From Erpobdella octoculata (Eukaryota; Annelida; Clitellata; Hirudinida; Erpobdellidae), in NCBI GenBank assembly GCA_963978895.1, contig OZ022241.1, positions 10,363,356 to 10,427,355 of the forward strand: 64,000 nucleotides of DNA. Reading direction: 5' to 3'. Below, in pieces: positions 19,739-32,000 of the stretch; positions within the stretch are counted from its first letter, which is position 1, and the number at the start of each line of letters is the position of its first letter. The notes under the pieces were generated by a model. It was not told the origin of the DNA and searched no databases. It was given only the letters and a program-made list of their open reading frames with translations. The position numbers were made by a program, and so were the translations under genes.

Positions 19739-21060
19739 CAAAGTTCACTAAATTCACCAAATTTTTTTCTCAGTGAAAGAGACTAAACATAAATATATAT
19801 ATACCTATTTATATATATTTATTTAATTATTTAAATTAATTAAAGCTACACTTCTTACATTTCATTACAAAGCTGTGGCAAAACATTTTCAAAACACTAT
19901 AGATTAGCACATATGAACATGTTTAAAACTAAAGAAGACTAATACGATACGCCAAAATGATCAAGTAAACATCTATACTTAAAAATTCTTTTAAACTTGC
20001 TTTCCCACTACAATACCCAGTCAGCTGATCCAGACACAAATTTCAAAAATTATTATGGCGGACAGGAAACACGAAGGTCTGACAAGATGTTGCTAAGACG
20101 TCAAGCAATTTGTTGATAATTTGTAGGAAACTTGCAGTTTATAAATAAGATTTAAAAGTTTTCAATAATTAATTACAAATGTTTAAAGTCTGTTTACAAT
20201 AAAGGTTTAAAGTTTTTTGTTTCAAAATTTCCTTGAATTTGTATTTATCAACGACAAAAACAAAGTAGATAATTAGTTTTAAAACAATGACTTGAACTAC
20301 TTAATACGACATAGAATTGAAGAATGTTTTGCATTTAATAATAAAAAATCAGATATGTGATATGCAGATATGCTACAGAAATCCTCTGAAACCACCGATA
20401 CGTCTGTATCTCTTTAAATTCTCTAAACTCTACAATTTAAACTACCTCTGTCATTGATGCGAAGAGAATATTTGTTATACCTATTTGTGATGAAAAAAAC
20501 TTTATGACTGTTGACGTAACAAGACTAATATTGACTGATGTTTCGGCGTGGTCTTGAATGCAACAGACTTCTGTACTTCTGGTACTTACTTCATTGATTG
20601 TAGTGCAACGTATCCATGAATTACCAGGGCGACATCTGTCTAGCCAAGTACCTATGTCTAGTCAAATTAATGGTCTATTCAAGCTCTGAAGAATCAAGTC
20701 TTAGGAAAAAGCTCTAAACCACTATTTGACTGTTATACTACAAAATTTCTTTCAACCGATTAGAGCCCAGTAACGCCGTTGACGTCTACTATTGGCATGT
20801 TTTGAAATATATTAAAATAAAACGGTATTATTTTATGTTAATTAGTAGTTATAACGCTTTAAAAATGAATAAATTAATTAGTAACAATGCCTAATTAATT
20901 GCAAACCTAAAATGCAGTCTGAGATTATGACAGACAAATTTAATATGACCTTGATGAAGATGACCCCCATAACGTTTATCTCAGGCTCGGTGCCATACAC
21001 CTGCTCAATGTAAATGTACTACGAATAAATATTTAAAAAATATTATTTTCAAGCAAACAT
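19739..21060. other. Myb upstream intergenic region
   Basis: About 1.3 kb upstream of the Myb start codon. No conserved coding block or clear transposon is seen. It is AT-rich unique-looking sequence that should contain the Myb promoter and any untranslated first exon. No supported promoter motif can be named. Confidence 0.35.
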
Positions 21061-21157
21061 ACATACATACATACATACAAACATACATACATACATACAT
21101 ACATACATACATACATACATACATACATACATACATACATACATACATACATACATA
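21061..21157. repeat. (CATA)n microsatellite
   Basis: About 24 copies of CATA with one CAAA interruption, directly before the LINE remnant. Confidence 0.9.
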
Positions 21158-21271
21158 ATACATACTCTTAGGGAGGTCAAACCTTTCGTCTCTAAAGAAA
21201 TACTCACAACCCTAGTAGTTCAGTTGGTCCTCACCAGAATGGACTATTGCAATTCTTTACTTAGTAACGTC

Positions 21272-22986
21272 CATAAGCGTAGGAGACGGAAGGGCAGGGG
21301 GCAAATGCCCCCACAAATTTTTTTGTTTCTCAATTTTTCGGGCAAGCGGAGGCCTCTCAACGTTGATAAAATAACGCATTAGCCGCTTTTCACAAGCGAA
21401 TAAATTATTAAACTCTTATTCTCGTTGAATTTCAAGATGGAATCAAATGAAAGTGACTGAATTTTTCGGGCAAGCGGATGCCTCTCAACCTTGAAAAAAT
21501 AACGCATTTGCTGAATCAAATAAAAGTGACTCTGCGGAGCTTATGAAATAAAATCACACAACTTTTTCGGGCAAGCGGATGCCTGTCAACGTTGACACAA
21601 TGACACAAGTTGAACTACTTCGGAATGCGCTCGGTACCATTCAGAGCCTTTACAACTTCATTGAAGCTAGTCCAAAAGGCCACGCCATTTTTGTGAATAT
21701 CATACTTGATGATAGTTCGTCCCCGATAACTAACTTAAAATCACAGAGCAAAACCAGGTGGTCATGCCGTTGGGAGGCAGTTAAAGCAGTTGATAGTCAA
21801 CTACCCAGAATCATTTCTACTCTACTGTTGTTATTAAACGAAAAAGATGTTAAAACATATTCCGACAGCTCGGCGATGCTTAATGCAGTTTGTGATTTTA
21901 ACTTTGTTTTTGGGCTGAGTTTACTTAAAATTATCTTATCAATGACTAGCAGCTTGTGCACCTATCTTCAGTCAAAAACTATGGATGTCATCACAGCAAG
22001 GAAAACAGGCGAACTTACTATAAAAGCTTTGCTTGACTGCAGAAATGACAATTTTTTAATGAGTTATGGGAGCGCACCCAGATTGTAAAATGAAGTAAAA
22101 GAATGTATTTCAAACAGTCATTTAACTTTTAAGGAGGCACAAAAGCCACGGACAAAGAAGCCATCTCAGCGACTACAAGCACTGGTTGACGAAAGAAGTG
22201 GTGGTGATCAACAGTTTCACTCTGAGCAAGACTATTATCGTGTTTCAGCTTATTACTCAAGTCTGGATATGGTGACGATTGAACTGAAATCACGTTTTGA
22301 AAAAAATAATCAAGATGTTCTCTGCGCACTAGGAGATGTGGTTCTCAGAACATATCCAGAACAAAATAGCTATAAAATTGTTTCTGAACACTACAGCATT
22401 GACGTGGATCTTCTTAAAAGTGAGAAAAAAATTATTTTAAAATTCATAGAGGAATCCAGCTCTGCTGTAACGCTTGAGAAATATTTCAAGAAATTTGAGA
22501 CTGCTGCAGATCTTGTCCAAACTATGTGGCGTTATGACCTGAATAGTGTTCTTCCAGTGTTCTGGAAGGTAGCAAAGATATTTGCTGTAATTCCCGCAAC
22601 TTCATGTTCTGCAGAACGATCTTTCAGTGGACTCCGGAGGATGAAAACCTACTTGCGTAGCACCATGGGGCAAGAGAGACTCAATAATCTTGCAATTATG
22701 AACAATGAACGTGTTGCTACAAAATTCCGTCCTTCAACTGCAGATGAACCAAATAGACACTTTTGGCAAACGAAAGAACAGAAACTCTTTTTTTACATCA
22801 AAATTTTATATTGCCTTAGTTTTTTTTACAATATTAATAAAAAAATTTCTAAGCTTGCTATAATAAAGGGGTAATTATTGATACATGCCACAAAGAAATG
22901 GTCATGTCATGATTGCAAATTACTTGTAATTTTTCGAGCAGAGACCGGTTTTGCACCCCACCTCATCAAACACCCCTACGCCTATG
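21272..22986 (+). mobile_element. hAT transposon inserted in the LINE
   Basis: The ends CATAAGCGTAGGAG (21272 on) and, inverted, CATAGGCGTAGGGG (from 22986) form a 14-bp imperfect terminal inverted repeat. The octamer GTAACGTC flanks both sides exactly (21264-21271 and 22987-22994), and removing one copy restores the LINE reading. Length is 1,715 bp. It carries a damaged hAT transposase reading. Near its left end a block starting TTTTTCGGGCAAGCGGA occurs three times (about 21335, 21462 and 21563). Confidence 0.85.
21579..22874 (+). pseudogene. hAT transposase remnant (ZMYM/DUF4371-like type)
   Basis: Two ORFs, 21579-22088 and 22269-22874, lie in the same frame and are separated by an in-frame TAA at 22086. 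The C-terminal part has the hAT dimerisation signature: CSAERSFSGLRRMKTYLRST followed by RLNNLAIMN. The N-terminal zinc finger and much of the catalytic region are missing upstream, where there is only the tripled CGGGCAAGCGG block. The first part (KTRWSCRWEAVKAV) matches the middle of ZMYM1-like hAT proteins. It is inactive as it stands. Confidence 0.82.
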
Positions 22987-23425
22987 GTAACGTCAGCCAA
23001 AAAACACTTGACACCTTGCAAAAAGTGATGAATGCCGCCTCTGCAAGAATCATTTTTTCTGCACACGAACCGAACATATAACCCCCCTGCTAACCAGTCT
23101 GCGCTGGCTAAAACTACCTCAAAGAATTACGTTAAAAATAGCTACCCTCGTCTTCAATGCAATGATGTTCGGTTCACTAAGGTACATCAGTACCCTCTTG
23201 ACTAACACAACAACAGTGGCAAGACGATCTTTTTTTCGATTGGCTGACCAACTCACCCTCATCACCCCAAGAGACCACGCCTCACGACTTTTGGAGGGCG
23301 GTCTTTCCACTCTGTAGGACCTGCTTTCTGGAACGCCCTTCCGCCGGATGTGCGCAAGTGTAGGGCTGCTTTGGAGTTCCGTTCTAGCCTGCTGGCATAT
23401 CTTTTTAAACTAGCTTTTCGCTGGT

Positions 23426-25020
23426 GGCAGAGTGGTAGAGCGCTCGCCTGTCGATTATTAGGTCGGCAGTTCAAGCCTCACCGGCGTCACCAGCGTAACT
23501 CCCTTAAGCAAGGAGTTCACTCGCATTGCTAAAGGGGTAGGTGCCTATGGTTCCACGACAAAACGTTCACAGACAAAATGTTCAACGACAAAATGTTCCC
23601 GACAAAACGTTCACGACAAAACGTTCACGAAAAATGTTCACGCACAAAATGTTCACAGACAAAATGTTCACAGACAAAATGCTCACAGACAAAATGTTCA
23701 ACGACAAAACGTTCACGACAAAACGTTCACGACAAAATGTTCACACTAAAAAATAAAAATTTTGTTTTATTATGTCAAGATCGCTTTCAAACTAATTATT
23801 AAGTCATTTTTAGTGATGTGTCTATTCACCATTTTATTTACCTAAGCAAAGTATATGTGCATGACAGCATGAAACTAATACGTATTGGCAACATCAAATG
23901 ATCTTCAATTAATAAATAATTGTATGGAGTTATAGCTATTTGGCTTTTTTCTTTTTCATCCATATTTTGATCCTTCTTATCATCGTTCCATTTATTAACT
24001 AGTTAATGCCGGTTAATTGCTTTTGGATACCCTAACTTTTTAGTTTTTAATTGCTAGAGATGTATTTTCAATTCTAGTTGAAAAACGCAAGTAGCTGCAT
24101 GCTGTTTTACCCAAGTCACCGTTACGTTAATTAGCTAATTAAAGGAGGCTATATTGCTCTTGGAAGCCGATAACTTCTTAATCGCTAGGCTACAACGATC
24201 AAGGCTTCTTTCTGTCGTTCACTTAATTAAAATTGAAACATCAAATGAATCTCAATTAATACCTAATTGCATTTCTTTTTCTTTTTAATCGGAGTTAATA
24301 AAGATTTCATATTTCGACCCTTTTAATCATCGTTCCATTTATTAACTAGTTAATGCGGGTTGGTTAATCTTCTCTTGGATACCCTTAACTTTTTAATCTT
24401 TAGAATACAGCCATCAAACCTTATTTACGTCGTTTGCTTAATTGAAATTGAAAATTCAAACGATCTCAAATTCGTAACCAATTGTATTTTCCTATTATAG
24501 CTATCTCATTTCATCTGTTTTTTCCTTCTTGCTGAAACAGTTTACAGTCCTCCGATCCATACTCATCTGGTTGCCGTTTGGGTTAGGGGTATCAAAGAGG
24601 AAATTAACATTGCATTTACTATTGTTAACGTTTTATTTGCGCTCATTTTGTGAAACACAAAATATTTTATCATTTAAAACTAAACTAAATTTAAAAGTTG
24701 CAACCGTGAACATTTTGTCGTGAACGTTGTGTCGTGAACATTTTGTCGTGAACATTGTGTCGTTGAACATTTTGTCTGTGAACATTTTGTCTGTGAACAT
24801 TTTGTCTGTGAACATTTTGTCGTGAACATTTTGTCGTGAACGTTGTGTCGTGAACGTTTTGTCGGGAACATTTTGTCGTTGAACATTTTGTCTGTGAACG
24901 TTTTGTCGTGACACCGGTGCCTATAAATGGCTGCCTCTGCAAAGAACCCTTCAGTGGCCTTGAAGTCCTTTAGGATTTACGCCACTCTAAATATTGTCAA
25001 ACATTTTTATTATTATTATT
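23426..25020 (+). mobile_element. tRNA-derived SINE, split by a Mutator-like element
   Basis: The head, about 23428-23500, has a good A box (TGGCAGAGTGG) and a B box (GTTCAAGCC) spaced as in a tRNA. The body continues CCCTTAAGCAAGGAGTTCAC to 23548, and after the insertion resumes at 24925 with GGCTGCCTCTGCAAAGAACC, ending in GCCACTCTAAATATTG and a (TTA)n tail near 25020. A functional tRNA gene is unlikely: the stems are poor and a SINE body and tail follow. It was the target of the element at 23549-24915. Confidence 0.7.
23549..24915. mobile_element. Mutator-like element with minisatellite terminal inverted repeats
   Basis: The left arm (23549-~23748) is built from 12-18-bp units such as ACAAAATGTTCAC and ACAAAACGTTCAC. 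The right arm (~24703-24915) is its reverse complement, and the outer ~60 bp match almost base for base. The nonamer GGTGCCTAT flanks both sides exactly (23540-23548 and 24916-24924). A 9-bp duplication with ~200-bp inverted repeats fits Mutator-like elements (MULEs). The ~950-bp core has no transposase, but a block around CATCGTTCCATTTATTAACT recurs near 23985 and 24325. Confidence 0.75.
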
Positions 25021-25196
25021 TTACCCAGTCTTGAATAAAATGTACTTGTCTTTTATGTGTGACCTTTTATTTTTATTTATGTACTACTTGCTTTCATATT
25101 CTTTTTTGTGTCTGTCTTTTTGAACTGAAGCCTAGTGCTACTTATAATCTTTTTAAAGATTTTTCTATGCACTTTAAAAATTGGAAAAGAATAAAG

Positions 25197-25755
25197 AATA
25201 CATACATACATACATACATACATACATACATACATACATACATACATACATACATACATACATACATACATACATACATACATACATACATACATACATA
25301 CATACATACATACATACATACATACATACATACATACATACATACATACATACATACATACATACATACATACATACATACATACATACATACATACATA
25401 CATACATACATACATACATACATACATACATACATACATACATACATACATACATACATACATACATACATACATACATACATACATACATACATACATA
25501 CATACATACATACATACATACATACATACATACATACATACATACATACATACATACATACATACATACATACATACATACATACATACATACATACATA
25601 CATACATACATACATACATACATACATACATACATACATACATACATACATACATACATACATACATACATACATACATACATACATACATACATACATA
25701 CATACATACATACATACATACATACATACATACATACATACATACATACATACAT
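25197..25755. repeat. (CATA)n microsatellite, ~140 copies
   Basis: An almost perfect tetranucleotide array of about 560 bp. It reads open in several frames on both strands as a four-residue repeat, an artefact of period 4. It is continued beyond the following element by another CATA array at 27316-27500. Confidence 0.95.
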
Positions 25756-27315
25756 CTATATATATAAAAGAACATGTCCTGACTGACTGACTGACTGACT
25801 GACTGACTGACTGACTGATAATCAACGCCGAGCTCAAACGCCTCATCCTAGGAACGTGAAATTTGGAACTTATATTACTTTTATAGCGTAAACATCCGCT
25901 AAGAAAGGATTTTTGAAAATTTTGCTCTTGAGGGGAAAAAACTGGAAAACAAACTTTTTTCTAAAACAATGTATATCTCGAAAACCAAAAATGAGGAGAT
26001 TTTGAAATTTGGTATATAGATTCTTTTTGAAAAATAAAAAAATACGTGTTTCACCATTTTTTGAAAATTCGGTTTCCCGGACCTCAAATGTGGGTTGGAA
26101 AATTGGGTTATTTGGTTTTTAAAGTAGCTTCTACTCAAAAACTGTTAATGCTACTGGAGTAAAAATTAGTATTTAGTTTCTACTTCAAAAATAATGAAGT
26201 ACGTGTTTTAGCATTTTTTGAAAATTTGGTTTCCCGGACTTCAAATGTGGGGTGGAAAATAGGGCTAATTGTCTTTTATAGTAACTGCTACTCAAAAACA
26301 GTATATACCACAGATGTAAAAATTATTATTTAGTTTCTTTTCTAAAAATAAAGATATACGTGTTTCACCATTTTTTACAAATTTGGTTTCCCGGACCTCA
26401 AATGTGGGTTGGAAAATTGGGTTATTTGGTTTTTAAAGTAGCTTCTACTCAAAAACTGTTAATGCTACAAAAGTAAAAATTAGTATTTAGTTTCTACTCT
26501 AAAAATAATGATATACGGGTTTCACAATTTTTTTAAAATTTGGTTTCCAGGACTTCAAATGTGGGGCGGAAAATAGGGTTATTTGGTTTTTAAATTAACT
26601 GCTACTCAACAACTGTAATTGCCACAGATGTAAAAATTAATACTTAGTATCTACTCAAAAAAAAAAGATATACGTGTTTCATCATTTTTTGGGTTATTTG
26701 GTTTTTAAAGTAGCTACAGAAGTAAAAATTAGTATTTAGTTTCTACTCCAAAAATAATGAAATACGTGTTTTAGCATTTTTTGAAAATTTGGTTTCCAGG
26801 ACCTCAAATGTGGGGTGGAAATAAGGGTTATTTGATTTCAAAATAACTGCTACTCACAAACTGTAAGTGCTACAAATGTAAAAATTAGTATTTTGAAGTT
26901 TTGTGCCGGTTAAAAGTAGCTAAGTCCAGTTTATCATCGGCCGGGCCAAACCGTTATTTTAGAGTCTTCAAACGGGCCATGCCAAACCTTAAATCAAAGT
27001 GGGACGGGCCGAGGTTTTTCACCAAGTATATAGATATTTTAGTGATTTTAGGGTCTTCAGTTTGGCCGGGCCAAACCTGAGGTCAAGGTGGGACGGTCCG
27101 AAGTTTTTCATCAATTATATAGAACTTCTAGGCCTGTAAAAATGGGCCGGGCCTAATTCAGACGGGCTGTGCCGGGCCAGGAGTTTGGGTTTTTTAAACG
27201 GGCTGGGCTAATTTGTCGACGGGCCGAGCCGAGACCTAAAAAAATGATCTCTACTATGGATGCACGGTTCAAACTCTCTAATTTCATGCGAGCGAAGCCG
27301 CTACGGGCACTGCTA
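25756..27315 (-). mobile_element. Unclassified element inserted in a CATA array
   Basis: Read on the minus strand it begins TACTAGCAGTGCCCGTAGC and GGCTTCGCTCGCATG (27315 down) and ends in a TATATATAGATG motif at about 25755. CATA arrays abut both ends. It contains a (GACT)n run (25778-25817), a 156-bp tandem repeat and GGCCGGGCC-rich MITE-like sequence (26930-27230). The ACTAG...TATATATAGAT ends recur in elements at 30686, 40508, 41542, 44107 and 45947. No protein is encoded. Confidence 0.6.
25970..26900. repeat. ~156-bp tandem repeat
   Basis: The block TTTGGTTTCCCGGACCTCAA (and close variants) recurs at about 26071, 26228, 26385, 26540 and 26787, roughly every 156 bp with one shortened unit. 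Each unit continues into a GGTTATTTGGTTTTTAAAGT block and a CTACTCAAAAACTG block. There are about 5-6 copies, with substitutions, inside the element at 25756-27315. Confidence 0.8.
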
Positions 27316-27468
27316 GTACATACATACATACATACATACATACATACATACATACATACATACATACATACATACATACATACATACATACATTCATACA
27401 TACATACATACATACATACATACATACATACATACATACATACATACATACATACATACATACATACA

Positions 27469-27500
<32 letters not shown>

Positions 27501-27530
27501 CATAAAAACATGCATACATACATACATATA
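27316..27530. repeat. (CATA)n microsatellite
   Basis: About 215 bp of CATA units with one CATT variant, grading into TATACATAAAAACATG at the right. The sequence after it (27575-27640, GTGGAATAGAATATATTTAA) is repeated in Ku70 intron 13 at about 37229-37290. Confidence 0.9.
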
Positions 27531-28179
27531 CAATAATATCCATACATACATGCATGCATGCATATACGCCATGGAAGTCGGCAATTTATTAAATACAACT
27601 TTAAATAGAGTGGAATAGAATATATTTAAATTAGTTGGTATTTGCAAGCTTCGGTGTATTAATTTTCTCAAGTTGTCTGCTTCAGCCTATGCCTATTTGG
27701 CAGTAGCTTTCATAAACTTTCGTCGTTTTTACTTTTTTAAATGCTTTTATTTAAATTCACTCGTTTCTCTGTTTGTTTGTTTGTTTGCTTGTCTGTGATG
27801 ATCAAATCTTAGAAACAAAAATTCACCAACTTTTCGACCACTTAGAGCTTTAAAACTTTCAGGAAAGTTTTGTTCAGGATGACAATACATAAATTTAATG
27901 TTTCCGAAATGAATAAGGCTTTAAATCAATTAAAATTAATCAAATCAAATTAATTCCTGCCATCTAGCGACTGTAATAATTTAATCAAGTTGTTATGTAT
28001 GAGTCGCCAATGGTCCAAAATAATTAAACAGTACGGATGTTTATTTATAAGTCGCAAGAGGTCCAAAATAATTAACAAGATTGAGCGTAACGGTTGTTTT
28101 AGATTCAAAAATTTTAGTTTGTTGACTCAGATAAAGAGGCAAATAAAAGCATTTTTCAATTTATTTTTTATCTTTACTT

Positions 28180-28380
28180 GTTTAGTGTCAACGCCAGAGG
28201 CTGAAAGAGTTTTCTCTACAGTTGAGCAATTGTTTACTTTTTTGCAAAACAACACAGCACTTGAGAGTTGTTAAAAAACGCTCATTCTGCTACAAAAAAC
28301 AACGCAAAAAACTCCTTGACACAGAACTAGGTATTCAAATTTTTTGGGAAACTGCAAATCGTCTAATTGATATATGATTT
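28180..28380 (+). pseudogene. hAT transposase C-terminal remnant
   Basis: STPEAERVFSTVEQLFTFL matches the hAT dimerisation-domain signature (S..AER.FS). After a stop, ELGIQIFWETANRLID follows. It is a ~200-bp fragment from a different hAT lineage than the one at 21579-22874. No ends are recognisable. Confidence 0.6.
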
Positions 28381-29028
28381 TATGAAAGCTTGAATCATCC
28401 GCAACAAATTTGGTTTTTGTTGATTTCAAATTTCATGCATACATGAGCTATACTTATATTACAATTTACACACTTTAAAATATCAGAAATAGATAAACCA
28501 TACGTTGTTTCAAGATATAAAAAATGTATACTTTGGAGAGCTATTATTATGAACTGCGCATCCAACCTCAAATGTGGCCCCCCTTTTAAAGTCGGCTGGA
28601 TCCTCCCTTGCAGACAATGCCCTGCCCCCTGCCTACAATGCTTACAGGACTCTTTAAAGTTCTTTTCATTGTAAAGTTTTATTGTTCATTTTTTAGTTAA
28701 TAGAGATATAATAAACAGAATTTTTCAGTTGAATTTTTGTTTCTAGGTTCATACTTATTTTTTCATGGCGTCTCTAATTAGTTTTGTTTATCTTATAATT
28801 TTTTGGGCGCTAATTTGTTACATCGATTTTGGAAAAGTGGTAACCGGTTGGATTGTTAGTGTCACAGCATGAAATTTTTTTTAAGCGTTATGTCTAATTA
28901 ACAAAATTTTGAGTTTAGCATAAATAAAAAATCAGTTAAACTCAACTATCTGCCATATAGAATTTTAGAATCAATAATTTTCTACTTGATAAATTGATAT
29001 TTTTACATTAATTAGGTAATAATTTAAA
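28381..29028. other. 5' flank of Ku70
   Basis: Gene-free sequence upstream of the Ku70 start codon. It is AT-rich with no recognised promoter element. Nothing else is visible. Confidence 0.35.
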
Positions 29029-32000
29029 ATGGATAACTGGGATTTAAATTTGAGTGACCTGGAGGATGAAGAAGATCAGGAGTTATCTAGCGTGAGTACT
29101 TGACATCTTTGAGTGTATTATTTTACAATTTTAAGACTTGACTTAAAATAATACTTAAAATTTAAGTGAAATAGGAAAGTTTATTTTGGTATACCCAGAA
29201 CGAACTACTTATATTAAATATTTATGCATTTATTCCGTTGACTGACTAATTCCAGTGTATATCATTGTTCATATTCGAATATATTTTCTAAGATTTTTTA
29301 CTGTTCATATATATATATCTTTTTTAATTGTTATAAGATGAAATTCAACATCTATTCATGCATGCAAATATTAAAATTAATGCAATCATGAGTGCTAGTT
29401 TATTTTAATTATAACATGGTGTTTAATTTGTGGTAATCTGTAATTTATGCAAACATTTTTAATGAACTGTCTTACTAAGTTTTTTACGGTTCACTTGTTG
29501 TTTGGATTCGTAGCTCCAGGCTCACTCCATGACTCTATCTTAATGCTTAATTCTATCAATTAACTACTACATTGAGTAGGAGATATTGGTGCTAAACTGC
29601 TAACCACTAGCACAAGCAATTTAATAACCTGGCCTAACTGAGAACAAGAAAATCATGAAGGCACAGTAACTAAATGATAAAAAAATTAGAGTACTGTATG
29701 GGCTGATTTCTTACAGTCGGTATGTGCTAATTTTGGCCCAACCCAGCCTGGCTCGTTTTTATAGAGCCAAAGTTCCTTTACTAGGCATAAAAATCTTTGC
29801 TTAGCCTGGCTTGACTTCAAGCTCGGCCCGTTTCAAAACCTTAGAACTTGCAGTACACTATAAAAATATTAGTCAATCTATCTGAAATACAATTTGTTAC
29901 AGAAGAAAAGATTGTTGATCTAATTCAGAGAAAAGGTTCTTCAGAAAAAGCACACTTTTTTTTATTGTACATTTCATTTCATTCCACTTTACCTTTAGTT
30001 GGCTTTTGTTTATAAGTTTATTTTTTTAACCTGACTGTTATCTGTCGTTAACTTCTTTTTTTAAATATAATTTTAAATAAAGCAATTAGATAAGTCTATA
30101 GGCGATTTATTTTTCTTTTTAATTAAATTAATTGACTTCAAGCTCGGCCCTGTTTGAAAACCTTAAAACTTGCAGTAATTCATTACGCTATTCTCCGCCT
30201 TTTTTTATTATTATTTATTGAGCACAATGCGAACCAAACTAACTAAAATACAAGAATAAATGAAATAAAGTCACAGTCACTTATTAGGAACTTTTTCTGA
30301 TAAAATATTCTTTCTCATATGTTGAAATAATGTTCTGTGCATATTTTATTAACACTTTTTTAAAACCGGGTTTATATAGAAATTGGCCCGGCTGCTATAC
30401 CTGGAGATTACCAAATCCTTTATCCTAACACAACTTTTGGAAGTCAAAATTTATATAATTGTCGTCAATGACAACGCTATATAATACATTTTCAGATTTA
30501 TTGGAAAAAATTTAAACAAGATATAAAATAAAATTTTAATAAAGAATTTTTTTATTAGGATATAAAATAAATTAATTAAAATTTTAAAAATTTAAATAAA
30601 CATTTTTTGAAAATATTTTATTTTTTAGACTTTTCGTCATCAGAAAATGATTTGCAAAAAATTAGTTGCTGCCGATTTATGAAATACTAGCGGGTGTACC
30701 CCGGGTTTTTAGAGGTTTTTCTAATGTTTGTCTCTCGCTCCCGTTTCCTTTCCCGCATGCTTTCCCGCTCGCTCTCCTGTTCCTGGTCACTTTCCTGCTC
30801 CCGGTCGCTTTTCTGCTCCCGGTCGCGTTCCCGGTCACTTTTCCGCTCCAGGTCGGGTTCCCGGTCGCTTGTGCTAATTTTCTCTTTTACATTCTCTCCT
30901 AACTTCTTTCAGCTCTTCAAAACGTAAAATTGATTTGTTAAAACTGGCTAAAAGTTGCTTGAAGCCTTCAAACATTGTTACGTAAACTAAATTTGAATTT
31001 TATTACGCAATTACCTTCGATGGTCGTACATAGGCACTTTTGGCCTGGAAAGGTTTTTTGGCCCCCCTCCGCTCATTTTTTGCCTGATTTCAATTTTTTT
31101 CACAAAAACCTATTGCCTCTCAAGCTTGTGGGAAAATTGCTTTACGATCGGGTGAATGGTGTAGCAATGCATAAAATACATCGGGACATACTTACATACA
31201 TAATCTAATTTTTATATATATAGATAACGGATTAAAAAAAAAATCAAGTTTTTTACTGCTTGCTTGTTTGGGACTAAACAACTAAGACTTGATCTGTATA
31301 CATATTTTGTTTTATTTCTAATTTCCTTACATCATGGTATTTGCCAACAGTTCATCAATTGCTTCCCGAAAATGCTTAAATTCTTTCAACCGTGACCTAA
31401 TGTTTCTTCAGGAGATATCATTTGCAGCTTGTTTATATTTATTTCTGAATACACTGACACATAGCGTTAATGAAATAAGTGCTGTATTTTGATTATTTCT
31501 ATTGGTTTGTTTTAGTTTCAATTTGTTGTAAATTTTATAAGGGCTATGGAAGTTCTAGGGAAGCTGTGATATTTTTGATCGATGCCAGCAAGCCAATGTT
31601 TGAGAGGGAGTCAGATGATGAAAGTCAATTTGAAACATGCGTCAAAGTATTTATATTAACTTATCTTTTTTTTAATTTAATTCAAGGTTTATAAAATAAC
31701 TCTTTTGTAAATATAATTTTAATTTTGCAATACTAAATTATAATAATATATTTCTCTTTTGATATTTGTCATTCACAGAACGATGAATATTGATGTGACA
31801 GTTGTGGTAATAGGATTTATTTATGTCATAATATTCAAAATGATAAAATCAAAATAAATGGCTTATATCTATGATTTATTAATTAATTGTTGCTCCTTAT
31901 CTTTTGCCAGGGTGAAAGTATGTTAAGCTGAGAGCATCTTAAAATAATGTTATAAATGTAGTAAAATTCAATTTCAAACCAAAACAACTACAGCTAAGAA

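Larger units (their letters stand above)
21178..23425 (+). mobile_element. CR1/L2-type LINE remnant, split by a hAT insertion
   Basis: Two pieces join across the hAT element. The first, 21178-21271, reads LTRMDYCNSLLSNV, the typical C-terminal reverse-transcriptase motif. The second, 22987-23425, continues with KTLDTLQKVMNAASARII, then SLRWLKLPQRITLKIATLVF and, after frameshifts, a degenerate C-terminal end. This order (MDYCNSLL, QR..NAAARI, LHWLP..RI.FKI) is that of CR1/L2-type ORF2 C-termini. It is 5'-truncated and frameshifted, so inactive. Confidence 0.75.

Noticed and set aside
23428..23500. Functional tRNA gene
   Set aside because: A and B boxes are present, but the stems pair poorly and a SINE body and tail follow, so it is a tRNA-derived SINE head.
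23549..24915. CRISPR-like array (regular short repeats)
   Set aside because: Eukaryotic context, repeats without unique spacers, and a mirror arrangement as terminal inverted repeats with a 9-bp target duplication.
25059..25846. Long ORFs of HTYI and CMYV repeats on both strands
   Set aside because: They are pure translations of the (CATA)n array, open only because the period-4 repeat lacks stops.
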